A stretch of 64,000 bases of DNA from Medicago truncatula. Taxonomy: Eukaryota > Streptophyta > Magnoliopsida > Fabales > Fabaceae. The position numbers and the translations under genes were made by a program. The stretch is taken from the NCBI RefSeq assembly GCF_003473485.1, contig NC_053044.1, forward strand, positions 37,514,091 through 37,578,090. Reading direction: 5' to 3'. Numbering within the stretch: position 1 is the first letter of the stretch; every line of letters starts with the position of its first letter. Shown here piece after piece: positions 35,010 through 47,400 of the stretch. Under the pieces are notes generated by a model. The model was not told the origin of the DNA and searched no databases. It was given only the letters and a program-made list of their open reading frames with translations.

Positions 35010-36061
35010 GGATTAATAGACATTTACCCTCTGTAATATAGGTCACTTTTTGTTTTCCTCTCTGTAAATTTTTTTTCTTCAGATTTCGTCCTTGTATTTT
35101 TTGTTTTGTTTTAGAATACCGTCTAGGCCAGCTGACTGTGCATTTTTGCTGATGTGGCATGCTGCATCACAATTTTATGATGACGTGGCATGCTGACTGT
35201 ATAATTAATTTTTTTTATTAGGTACACGTATTTGTGATTTTTTAAAATAAAAATAAAAAAATTCTTAAAAAATAGTTAAAAAAATAATATAATGAAAAAA
35301 AATAAAAAAAATACAGAAAAATTTAAAAGTTATGGAAAATTAATAAAAATAAAAATAAAAGATTAAAAAAATAATTAAAAAATGATTACAAAAATCTGGT
35401 AAAATTAATAAAAAAATTGTGTAAAAGATTAATATATATTGATTTTTTTTTCCAGAATATCATATTTAAAAAACCAAAATTTTAGAAAAAAGATTAATCA
35501 TATTTAAAAACACTAATTTTTGAAAAAAAAATAAAACTTCTTACTTTTGAAAAAAAAAATATGAATTTTCTCCATTTTTCAAGAATTTTATAATTTTTCT
35601 GATATTGAAAAAAATATGGAAATATGATTTTTTTAAATATATTAATTTTTAGAAAATTTCGATATATATTTATCTTTTCCAGATTTTTTTCAAATATTTC
35701 CTGATTTTTTTAATCATTTTTTTATTTTTATTAATTTGTCTAAAAAAATTTCAAAACATTTCCGTAATTTTTTTTATTTTTTCCTAGAATTATTTAAGAC
35801 TTTTTCTTATTTTTATTTAAAAAAAATCATAAATGCCACATGTACCTAATAAAAAATATTAAAATTTATACTATCAGCGTGCCACATCATCCGTTAAAGG
35901 TGACACAACTTACCACATCAGCAAAAATGCACAGTCAGCAGGTCTAGGGGGTATTCTAAAACAAAAACAAAAAATTACAAGGACGAAATCTGACAAAAAA
36001 ATTTTACAGGGGGAAAAACCAAAAGTGACCTATATTACAGGGGATAAAGGTCAATTAACCC
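35010..36061. mobile_element. 1.05-kb foldback MULE (non-autonomous)
   Basis: Flanked by 9-bp target duplications TAAATTTTA at 35001-35009 and 36062-36070. Ends are GGATTAATAGACATTTACCC and, on the other strand, GGGTTAATTGACCTTTATCC. The inverted repeats extend more than 150 bp with blocks such as TGTAATATAGGTCACTTTT, CAGATTTCGTCCTTGTA and CTGACTGTGCATTTTTGCTG. Weaker complementarity continues into the AT-rich centre (ATTAGGTACACG / GTACCTAAT), so nearly the whole element can fold on itself. No coding content. Confidence 0.85.
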
Positions 36062-36174
36062 TAAATTTTAAATCTATTACTCCCTCTTGTAAAAAATAAA
36101 ATGTGACGTTTTTGTCATCACAAATCTTTTTGTACTTTTTTTTATACTTAATGGTTTTATGTCCATATTTTTTT

Positions 36175-36300
36175 GAAGAAGTTAAACTAACATCCTCAAA
36201 TTGGCACCAGAGAGAATTGAACCTGAGACCTTGAGGAGGAGAGCACACTCCCAAATTTCAAGCCAATATCACTGGGCCAACCCAAGTGGGTTTTTTTTAT
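36175..36300 (-). mobile_element. tRNA-derived SINE fragment, minus strand
   Basis: Read on the minus strand: GTTGGCCCAGTGATATTGGC, then CTCAAGGTCTCAGGTTCAAT with a B-box-like GGTTCAATTC. Similar modules, also on the minus strand, lie at 38100-38215 and about 47020-47075. Confidence 0.5.
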
Positions 36301-36622
36301 GTCCATATTAATGTTAAGATTTTCACCCTTTTATGTTCAGATATGTTTATGTTATGTTAATCTATTATGTTCAAACTTTATATGTTAATATTATGTTAAA
36401 AAAATGTCAAAAATGTGCCATCAATTTATCCATTAAGGAAATAAAAACAACAATAAAAATTGTGAGGATGAAAATATCATGTTTTATTTTTTAGGGATTA
36501 AAATCAAACCTCGCTATGTTTTTATGGACCAAAAACTTACTTAAGCCTTAAAAAATAAGTATAAGTATACTTGTTTGCTTTGGCGGTCTCCCACCCAAAC
36601 ATGTCAAGCTTTCGCGTATTAG

Positions 36623-36839
36623 CGTATGTTTGGTTGTGCAGTAGGGAGAATTGGTCTTGAGGTAATTGATTCTCTATAATTGATTTTGGTTGAAAGTAAT
36701 ACTGACTAAAGGTGGTTTGTGTTTGGATACCTTCGTTTGAGGTTGAATCAATTCTAAAATAAAAAACATAAATCTTAACTTAACGTAAAATCGATTCGGG
36801 AGGCAAAATCAATTCTGACCGACAACAACCAAACATGCC
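36623..36839. mobile_element. hAT-like MITE
   Basis: Inverted ends CGTATGTTTGGTTGTGCAG and CGACAACAACCAAACATGCC. Interior contains repeated AATTGATT and AATCGATT motifs. No certain target duplication. Confidence 0.55.
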
Positions 36840-37659
36840 ATAATCAATTTTGCTCCTCCAATATCAATTATGGCCCCTCTAGAAGCTGTGTGCATTATTC
36901 ATTATTATCACAAATACAAAATGAAATACATTGAATTATAAACAATGTAAACAATACGGATTAAATAGTACAATTGAAAAAAAATGGTAATTAATATTGC
37001 ATTAAAAAATAAAATATTTCATTTGTCTCAATTTAATTAACGGTCATTTTTAAATTGTGTCCGGTACTTAAAATAATGATTATTTTCAATAATAAAATCA
37101 ATACCCACTTAATCCGAAATTATAAGTCTTTTTGAAAAAAAAATTATCTGTGTTATAAGTTATTTTACGATATCAATGAATCGTTAATGTTATTTTTTTA
37201 ATTATATCCTAAATTATTTCTTACTCTCTCATCTTTTAATTATTTAGTTTATCTTTTGCATACCTTTAATGAAAGATAATTTTGCAAACTAACTCGTAAT
37301 TTCCATTTACCAAACAAAATCAATTACTATAATTTTGTAAAATAATTTTGTGTGATTTGAGACGTCTGTGTTATCATTTACTGAAACACAACACCCTTAT
37401 TAATTGTTAGTAGGTTACATCTTCCAGTCACTAATATAAGCAAAAATTTGTTTTTTAAATTTATTCATTAGTTTGAAATCAAACTTTTGCTTAAACTGAG
37501 ATTTCTAAAGATTCCTAGTACGGAAAAGGAATCTTGCAGACAGAAATCAGTTAAGTACTATTGTGTTCATGCCACAAAGAGTATGAGACCCACTACACTA
37601 TCACAAGCTATTGCTTTCAAACATGGCATGCTCGTGGCTTCCATATTAGATGATAGAAC

Positions 37660-37835
37660 AAAATGTTATTCCAGCAACCTTTTTCTCACGACAACTTGTT
37701 AGACAAACAAATTATACAGATAAACTTAGGTAGTGATATAAAAATCAAAGTAATAGAGAAAGAAAGTAGAAAAATAATGTGAGTATGAGAGATAAAGTTG
37801 TTACAAAAGTTATTAAAAATGGTTGTTCATTTCTC
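37660..37835. mobile_element. Foldback MITE, family copy 2
   Basis: Left part GTTATTCCAGCAACCTTTTT then ACGACAACTT; right part AAAGTTGTTACAAAAG then AAAATGGTTGTTCATTTC. Related to 31506-31691. Confidence 0.55.
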
Positions 37836-38628
37836 TAGATAATATTAGTTTGAAGTCCATATCCTTTTTTCCTTCGGCTCCTAGCCATTACAATTTTCTT
37901 TTTCCTCTCTCAAAAGCATATAAACTAAACTCACAAGTGCTCAAAAATGAAAAATTGCAGTTCAAAGGTATACATATCAAATGTTTAGTACATACAAATA
38001 TCATCTTTACTTACACGACTTAATTTTTTTGACCGATTAATTCAAAAGGTCAAATCTCACTGTTCATTTGTGATGGTCGTATTTAAACCACAAACAAAAC
38101 TCTCAATGTAATAGCGCATTGAAATTGTCATCAAGATGAATCGAATCGGAGACCTTAAGAAGAACACACTCAAATGTTTCAAGACAACACCACTAAACCA
38201 ACTTAAGTGAATTTTCTTCTCATTCTTATAATCTATATTTCTCATAATATTTATAATAAAGAGAGTAAATGAAGAATAGTTTTTTGATTTTATGTGATTG
38301 ACATGAGTTGGTTGAGGTTGAACAATTGCCGTTACGATTAATGTTAGAGGATGATATAAGTACTCTTGTGTTTTAGGATAAAAGATTCGTTATGAACACG
38401 CTTCAACAATGCTCGACTCAGATGACCGTTACTAACTGTTTTTTTTTTTTATTTTAGGAAAAAATAATTTATTTAATATTTTTCATGATTTGCTGTAAAA
38501 AAATATTTTGATTTTTTTTTAGGGAAAAATATTTTGATTTTGTTCCCACATGGAGCAAGTGGGAAGAAAGCAATAGTGACCGTGCGATTAGGATGGATGT
38601 ACAAAAACGCGTTGTCGTTTGAGCCGTT

Positions 38629-39408
38629 TGATATTATAAAAGGAGGGAAATGAATTGAAAAGGATGCACCAAAAAAAACTCTCTTTCTTTCTCTCTCTAT
38701 AATTTATTAATTCATTTTATTATTTTATTATTTAACTACGCGAAGGAGCGAGCGATCTCTGTCACAGAAGAGAACGATGGTGATGCTTAGGGTTTCATGA
38801 TTCACATTGCGTTTGCGTGTTCCTTCTAGAATTCAATTCAGGTTTTCAATTGGATTTCTACTTAGGGTTTCGCGCTTTTTTTCTTTTCCTTCGATCTTCA
38901 ATTTTCTTTCGAGATCTAGGGTTTATGCTTCCATTCCTCTCATTTTTATCCAATTTTCGCTAATTCATGAAACCCTTTACCCTCTCTTTTAATTGCTTCA
39001 TTTTCGATTTGCAATAAGAATAAAGTTGCGAACCGATTGATTTCTTACTTGGGTGTTCGCATTTTGAGGAATTATTCATTGTTGTTTGGATTCATTTACT
39101 CAAATGTGTTAGGAAATGCTATTGGGTATTCAGTGATGAATGTAATTGCACCTGGGAAGAAGGTAGAAAGAAGAGTGCTGTTAATTGCTCAATAAAGTTT
39201 AGATTTTTTTGGTTTAGGGAGAAAATTGTTATCGAATAAAACTGAAATTGGCCAATTGGGTATGAGACAAGTGCACCCATCGCTGGGTTTTATCATTTTT
39301 TGCGTTAAAATTTGGAGGATAAGACTTGATTCCTGCTTCTGAGAATTTTGGTTTTTGCTTAGATTGTTGTGTCGTAGCTGATATGTGCAGTTGTTGGAAT
39401 TTCATCTT
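38629..39408 (+). promoter_or_regulatory. Promoter, 5'UTR and leader intron of the GTE gene
   Basis: TATA box ATTATAAAAGG at about 38633-38643 and a CT-rich initiator region just downstream. A short upstream ORF (ATG at 38776, 7 codons then TGA) lies in the leader. A leader intron probably ends at the acceptor TATGTGCAG (39382-39390), 18 nt before the ATG; the donor may be TCAATTCAG|GTTTTC near 38840. Confidence 0.55.
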
Positions 39409-40732
39409 ATGGCACCAACTGTTCCCATAGATTTTGCTGGACAAAAGGAATCCAGAAAGTACTCTCAATCACAAATTATGGGGAAATCGAGAAAATATTC
39501 CAAAGGTTATGCTACTGGTTTTGTTCCTGAGTTTCGTCATGTGGTAGAGACTATGGGTGAGTCGGATGGGTTGGGTAGCTCGGGAAGGATTGACATGGAG
39601 CCGACTGCATCGGCGGATTCCTATGCACCGAACAGGAAACAACTTGGGTTGAAAGGTGATGACGGTTATGGTAGTTTTGACATTCCGTTTCAACTATACT
39701 CATTGTCTAAAATGTCGGCTATGGAGAGAAAGAATTTGAAATCGAGGTTGATTTGGGAACTTGAACAAGTGAGAAAACTTCAGAAGAAAATTGACAGTAT
39801 GAATTCGAACATTGTTGGATTATCTCCGTCGAGTGACATAAGGAGCTGCAGTGTGGGACAGAAAAGGCCTCAGCTGGAGAGCCAACACAGTATACTGCAA
39901 GCATCGGTGCCACATGGTAAGAAAAGACCCCTGCCAGGGCGTAGTGGTCCCAAGACAAAAAAAAGTATGTCTGGACGTTTTGAATATCCAAAAACTGCTG
40001 CACCAATGGCTTCATATGCTACATTAATGAAACAGTGTGAGAACTTACTTAACCGTTTGATGTCTCATCAATTTGGTTGGGTTTTTAATGAACCAGTCGA
40101 TGTTGTTAAATTGAACATTCCGGATTATTTCAATGTCATCAAACATCCAATGGATTTGGGTACTGTGAAGAGTAGGATAACATCTGGTAAATATTCAAAT
40201 CCCATGGATTTTGCTGATGATGTGAGGCTGACTTTCAAAAACGCAATGACTTATAATCCACCTGGCAATGATGTGCACGGCATAGCATTGGCACTTAGTA
40301 AAGCCTTTGAAAAAGGATGGAAGTCCATCGAGAAGAAAATTCCTGTCATTGATCATCGTGTCCCATCTGAGCCTTCAAACCCTACTTATGTAGAAACTGT
40401 AATTTCTGACCCAATTCCCCCCACAAAAAAGAAGAAAATGACACCAAACGACACTTTTACCAAGCCAGAACCTGCTGAAAGAATTATGACTGACATGGAG
40501 AAGCAGAAATTGAGTCAACAGTTGGAGGATATGCTTGGAGACTTGCCTGATTCCATTCTGGATTTCTTGAAAGAGCAAAGTCGCATCGCAGGAGGGCAAA
40601 CAAACGATGATGAAATTGAGGTTGATATTGATGCTCTTAGTGATGATACCCTGTTCAAATTACGTAAGCTTCTTGATGATTATTTGCTGGAGAAGCAACA
40701 ATTTCAGCCAAAAGCTGGACAGTGTGAAACAG

Positions 40733-40801
<69 letters not shown>

Positions 40802-43692
40802 TATGTAGCCAACCCCACGTAGTGGAATAAGGCTTGGTTGTTGTTGTTGTAATTGTTGAAATTTGACATTTAAAATTTTTACATGGAATGTGTTACAGTG
40901 TAAGCACATCCTCACTTGTATATGTGTGTTTAAATGCTGTAAACTATCATTTTATGCAGGTCTGTGCGTAAATCATATATTTTCTGTATCTCATCTGACT
41001 TAATTTTTGCTTGATTTTCGTGCAGCTTCTTAATGAATCAGGGTTTAGCAATTCATCAATGCAACCTTCTAAAGGTAAATTGTGTACTTTCTTTTCTCTT
41101 CTTTTCGCTTTGCAAGTGATTTTGCATCCCTTTGGTACAAGTGTCAACATTAATTGACTCTAACTGTGATCCTTTATTTTCACTGCAAATGCCAGGCAAT
41201 GAACTGGTTGAGGAGGACGTGGACATCGTTGGTGGAAACGATCCGCCTAATTCAAATTATCCTCCACTAGAAATCGAAAAAGATGGAGTCAACAGAAACA
41301 GTAAATGCAGTAGTTCAAGCAGCTCTAGTAGTGAATCTGGCTCATCATCCAGTGGTTCGTGTTAGTGCATACTTTTGATATGTTTCCTATTCCAGGATAT
41401 GCTTATAGTCTTCTAATTGCAGTGTGTATACCCAGAACTCCATTTTTATTTCTTTTGGATGTGGTTTCCCTTGCTGTCGTACAAACCAAATCTCTATGAA
41501 TTTTCAAGTCCTTAAACTATTTTACTTTTTTTTTTCCCAGCTCCTAATCAATAGTTTAGGTATAATTCATTTATGTAATAATTTTGGTCTTTGGACTGTT
41601 TCATCAACCAGATGTTTCAGTGTCAATTTTGTTTGCCTTGTTAATGATATTCCTCTCACTCAACTATCTCATTAACAAAGCGGTATGGTGTAAAGTGGTT
41701 GCCAGTAGGAACTTGTATATTTTTCATGTCTGAATATTTCATCCGTTGTTGTTTGTGTTTGACCTCAGTTGCAGCTAGTTTAGTCTTTTGTTTTAAATTT
41801 TAGTTTCTTTCAGACATCACATCTGGACAGCAGTGTAATTAATATGCTAGAAGTGTATACTCAATAAGTTGTTGGTTTGTTGGTTAATTTTAATGTAATG
41901 TGGTGTAAAAAACAAGATGAACATAGTTTTTTTTTCCAGTATTTCGCTTATAAATTCAGTAGCTATTGTCGATTTTCTACTTGCTTGGTTTATGATGTTT
42001 GAAAAACCAGACGCTTGTCAATTTTAATGAATTTTTCTGTATGCTGGAATCTTTTATCTGACTGTTGCAATTGTGGCACAACAGATTCAGATTCAAGTAG
42101 TTCATCTGGTAGTGAGTTAGATACTGCTAAAGCGTCAGAACCTCTTAGTTCTAAGGTGATTGGGGTACATACAGTATCAAAAATAATGTTATTCATAGAA
42201 TGCAATTTTCATATGCTTTGACCATTTTCTTTGTTAAAAAACCGCTATGAATTGCAGGAAAATGTGGGACCTGGCTTGACTTACGATCAAAACAGGGGGG
42301 ATCCTAGTAATCCTGAAACTGGAAATGGTTGGTCCCAAACTTATGGGCTTTCGTAACCATGTGCATATTATAGTTTCTTGGCATGTTTTTTGATGAGGAT
42401 CTGCCCGCCTTTATTGCTTTCTTGCTCATTCTCTCTTTCTTGTATAGATTCAACTAACCTGGGTATCCAGGCTGACCAGAGTTTGCAGACTAAGCCAGAT
42501 ACTATTGAATCAGAGAGCCACCTAGATGGTAAGCTTGAAAAATGCAGAAATATGTCTGCTATTAGTTTTTGAGCATGATCTCACACTTCATGCTGTAATA
42601 TTTTAGGGGAGGGTGTTGCGTCTAAGAGGCAAGTCTCTCCTGAAAAGCTCTACCGTCAAGCTTTACTAAGGAGCCGGTTTGCTGACACCATACTGAAAGC
42701 TCAAGAGAAAGCCCTTGAAAAGGTTTGTTAAGGGGGGGTAATATGGTAGTTGAGGTTTTAATTTGTTGCAGCAATAGACTAGGCTGTGTTTTTTAAACAT
42801 CAAAATTTGAGAAACACAATACATTTGAAAAACATCAAAGTTTTAAGTGTTCAGTTTTTGTCTCCGTTCATCAGTAGGGAATTTCTATTATTGCTAAAGT
42901 AGTAAATCTGGTAATTGCTAATTTACCATCATTGCTGCCTTTCATGAAAGTTCTGTCATTATACAAGTTTTATATGAAAGTTTGTGTTTCAATTCCAACT
43001 TGATCTCAGGATGAAAAACGTGACCCTGAAAAGCTTAGGATTGAGCGAGAAGAACTTGAGAGGAGGCAGAAGGAAGGTTTGTTTTTTTTTCTTTTTTTCC
43101 TTTTTACCTTGTATTTATTTTTCTTCCTTTCTGAATGGTTAGATGTCGGTCTTCAATAGAATACTGCTTCTGTTTTTAATGAATTGTCTGATTGCTAATT
43201 GTTTTTGTGTGTATCAGAGAAAGCTCGATTGCAAGCAGAGGCAAAAGCTGCAGAAGAGGCCCGGAGGAAAGCTGAAGCAGAAGCTGCAGCTGAAGCCAAA
43301 AGGAAGAGGGAGCTGGAGAGAGAAGCAGCCCGGCAGGCTTTGCAAAATGTAAGCTGGATAGATATACATCCATATATAAATTCAGCTTCCTGGTATGTTT
43401 CACTGAACATCTCTGTTCGCAGATGGAGAAAACCGTTGAAATCAACGAGAGCTGTCAATTTTTGGAAGATCTAGAAATGTTGAGTGCTGTACATGATGAA
43501 AAGACACCAAGTTTCAAAGAGGAGGCAAGCCCAGATGATCATCAAAATGGATTTGGTGGGATCAAGCTGCAGGGAAATCCCTTAGAGCAGTTAGGATTGT
43601 ACATGAAGGTTGATGACGAGGATGAGGAGGAGGAACTGCCTCAGAGTGCTGCAGAGCCATCAAAAGATGTAGAAGAAGGAGAAATTGATTGA
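39409..43692 (+). CDS. GTE8: Bromodomain and NET-domain transcription factor, GTE8/GTE10 group
   Basis: Spliced CDS join(39409..40734, 41026..41074, 41196..41354, 42085..42155, 42258..42327, 42448..42528, 42607..42722, 43010..43076, 43218..43348, 43423..43692), 779 aa; all junctions are GT-AG and in frame. The bromodomain (about 207-315) shows [32 protein letters not shown] and the acetyl-lysine-reading [13 protein letters not shown]. The NET domain (about 360-430) has [18 protein letters not shown] and [19 protein letters not shown] Ser-rich stretch, a Lys/Glu/Ala coiled coil ([18 protein letters not shown]) and an acidic tail ([12 protein letters not shown]) follow. The protein should bind acetylated histones in the nucleus. 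Intron 1 begins inside a CT/GT microsatellite. GTE8 versus GTE10 cannot be settled without a tree. Confidence 0.93.
40736..40804. repeat. (CT)n(GT)n microsatellite at a splice donor
   Basis: About 24 CT units followed by about 9 GT units, starting one base after the exon boundary. The donor reads GAG|GTCTCTCT. If intron 1 is retained the frame stays open through the array as alternating Ser-Leu then Cys-Val. Confidence 0.95.
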
Positions 43693-44481
43693 TGTTACCC
43701 CCCATTAATTGTTGAATCATTTGAACAAATATATATAAAGTGGTTCTGAGCAGTAGTTGCTGGATTTAGTGACGCTGCTATGGATCGTGGAGTTTAATCA
43801 ATATTTGTATGGTCGGATACTGGCTCCACTCTTTAAGAAGTTTGAGGACGGGGTCGTAAAAACATAGAAAAAGGGAATGAAGTTTGGATTTGGTTTTCTC
43901 CTTTCCGATTGAATTTGATTTTAACAGGACTTGCCCAATTTTGTCTGTAAAAATGAACTCATTAGCAACGAGTTCTGCACCTGATCTTGAGTAGTTAACT
44001 TCACTCACATTGTAAAATATTTTAGATCTTAAGTAGAAATTTATTCTTTCTATTTTTTCTTCTTCTTTGAATGCCTCAGAATCTGATGTGAAGATTTCTT
44101 TTACTTCGTTATTATTTCCCCAATGAATTGATGAGAAATGATTTCAACAAGACAGATATACTGCATAGCAAGTTAAAGTGAAATTTTACCCCTCATAGCG
44201 AGTAGATAAAATTGTTTCGGCCGTGATTTAATGATTTGGACACGCAAACATTTCATGATTTTCTTGACATGCTATTTGTTTTTTAGTTTTTTAAAAAATC
44301 AAACCAATAATTGTTTTAGGAAACAGTTTCATTTGTTTTTTTCTTTTCCGAGACAGATAATATGAAATTATTTCATAAACAACACAAATAAACTAAATTA
44401 CCATAGTGTTTCTACACTGCAAAATTTATGCACATTTCTCATCCTAACTGTACACATTTTACTCAATAATGCTTAATAGCA
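43693..44481. other. Convergent 3' intergenic region
   Basis: Shared 3' ends of the GTE gene (+) and the PTAC10 gene (-). No further gene or repeat recognised. Confidence 0.6.
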
Positions 44482-47400
44482 TCAGTCCTCAAACACACCT
44501 TCATCTGACAATCTAGAAGTCTCAGTCCCGTTAACATGAATTTGATCCGAGGCATTAGTACCAAGACTGCTCAGAATGCTGAAGTCAAAGTCATCGTCGT
44601 CATCATCATCCTCCTCTTCTTCTTCGGCAGCTTCACCTTGCTTTGAATACTCGTCAACTTCTTTTGGCTGATGTTTTACGCTATCTTCGTACGGCATTTC
44701 ACACCAAACAGTACCCTTGCCCACAATTGATTTGTTATGGGTATCTGTCATCCTCTCTTTCCTGCTCTTTTCTGAATTCTTGGGTTCCCCCCAATAGTCA
44801 TAACGATACAGAGGACTTTCAGGATCATACTGGTCTTTACCGAAAAAACTAGCATCAACATACCTTCCTGGCTCTTCCAATGGCAGACCAAGAGTTTTAC
44901 GACTGTGAAAAGGGAAAAAATTTAGTAAAAATCAACGCATCATAACAGGAAATGAGGATGATAAACATTAACATAACGGTACCAGCTGATGTCTCTAATC
45001 AATGCTTCTCTTTCTTCAAATGATCTACGCCAATGCATGAAATCATATTCATCCATCTCAATATTGCGCTTCAATGTAGCGATTTTGTAGTCCTCACCTC
45101 TATCCTTTGCTTCCTTCCATAGTTTCTTATGGAGCTGTATCACCAAAGGTTGTCTCAGATTTATGAAAGAGAACAACACAGCTATTTTCCTTGTATTAAA
45201 CTGAAGTCTTAAACAGCAGATTGACTGGTCAAGGAACTTTTGTGCAATTCAAGAAAATATCGATAACAAGACAAAAGGTTGAGTTGAAAAGAAAATTATC
45301 AAACAATCATAGGGCTCTATTTTTGAGAAGTACATTTCTTAAAAGTTGTTACTAAGATTTTGGAAAACAGAAAAGTATTTCTATCAAAATATAAAAGGAA
45401 AAGTTGACCTCACGCTCAGCAAGTGCAGCCTCTAAGTCCAGCTCTTTAACACTTGTTTTCTGCCAAAGTTAAAAACAATATGTAAATTAATAAGTAACCA
45501 AGTGTATGTAAGTTCAGTGTGTATAAGTTGGTTGGGAAGAAAAAACCAAATTATTTTTTCAGTGCATTATTATTTGTGTATTTTTCTTTCCTAACCAGCA
45601 GCAAATAGGTTAATATTTTGTAACCTACTCTGCCTTTGAACTCAATCCTTGTATGAATTCACAATCACATGAGAAAGATTATCCCTTAATAAAATTACAC
45701 GCCATCAGAGCTTTGTCTCTGATCCACAGACTGTCCTCCAATGATAAAAATACACTGAGACTGGAGTAACCAAGACTCCTCAACAATCTCTACCACAGTA
45801 AGGACTTCTTGGTCAGTGTTTCTGCATGCAGTCTTAAGGGGAAAAAGGCCATCAATATATCAATGTGGATGGCCCTATACTTGTAACTGATTTGGCCCAA
45901 TTCGGGTCTTTGTTTATCAATATATTTGAGGTATTACAGAAACAGGCATTTAGAAGAGCTTATTTAGAACTTGTTTGAGTTTATCTCATGATATATGGAC
46001 TTACATTAGTGTTTAGGTACATTGGTAAAAATAATATCAATTAATTTATGATAAGTTCACAAACTCAAACAAGTTCTAATGTAAACTCAATAGAAAAGTT
46101 TATGTATAAGTGTTCAACTAAACTCCCTAGAACAACTTATTTAAGGAGCGTTGGTCCTTCAAATCAAATGTGTCCTTGATTTCTAATTCAAAACAACTTT
46201 ACTTTTGATATTTTTATATACTACATAGAATACATATATTATAGGGGATTTTCATGAACTGCTTAATTATAGGGGATTTTCATGAACTGCTTAACATAGA
46301 CTCTCTCCAGAAAGGAATATAAGCAAACATTCATCAATATAAGCATATTAAGAAAAACAGTTAATCACATTTAATTTACGCAATCTCAATAAAAAAATTA
46401 AGTCAATTGCCCATGTTACCTTCCATGACCAAGAAATTAATTCATTTAAATACAAAATGCTAAACTAAATGACGGGTATTTTAGAGATATTATCATTACA
46501 TATGAGAGAAGTAGTTAATTTTGCTTATAATTCACTCCAAAAAATAATTTTTGCTTATAATTCATTCCAGAGTAGATAATTTCAATATAGCAGCCATCTG
46601 CTATGTGGTATCCCACTATGCTTGGAATTGAAAACTATATGCAAAATACCTCCTTTTGTCCTTTAAGTTTGACAAAAATACCAGGTTAGTGCTTTAAGTT
46701 TTTTAAGTTTCAAATAGGTCCTTAAGTTTTTTTAAGTTTCAAATAGGTCATTTAAGTTGTTAATTTAATGTATCTATTTGAAGTTTTTTAAGTTTTTAAG
46801 TTTCAAATAGATCCTTAAAAGGGTAATAAGGACCTCTTTGAAATTTAAAAAACATAAAGGACTAACCCGGTACTTTTGTCTAACTTAAAGGACTAAAAAG
46901 ATATTTGGCCAGAACTATAATAACATTTGAAATATCCAATTTAGATCTGGTTTAAAGTTCATTGCTTTTTTTGTTGAAAGGAAAATGTTAATAGTTAGTT
47001 TGTTAGATTAATATTTACTCCTCCGTCTAGGTTTGAACCCACGACCTCCAACTCCGTTCCTAAGTCGTACAAGATTAGTTACTATTTCCTAACTTTCTAT
47101 GAGTTAACACGAATAATTGAACAATAACTATTTCTTATCCAGAACAACAATAAGAATAGAACTCACCATAGTTATTTTTGGCACTAATGCATTTTTATAA
47201 GGAACTTTTGTCTGCTGTACTGATTTTTCTTCATCAAAATCATCTTCGTCAACCAAGTCTGATAGCTTTTTGCCTTTATATTTATCAGGATTAATATCCA
47301 TATCATTCAAAATCATTTGCTCAGCTACATTAATCTGCCACAACTGCAAAAAAAAAAAAGTATTCTTGTGATGGACAAGTGAAAATTATCCAATCATCGA

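Larger units (their letters stand above)
36300..38628. other. Intergenic region upstream of the GTE gene
   Basis: AT-rich, with a hAT-like MITE (36623-36839), a second copy of the foldback MITE (37660-37835) and a SINE fragment (38100-38215). No frame of coding character. Confidence 0.5.

Noticed and set aside
40655..40915. Frames rich in Arg-Glu or Ser-Leu repeats
   Set aside because: These are translations of the (CT)n(GT)n microsatellite in intron 1 of the GTE gene.
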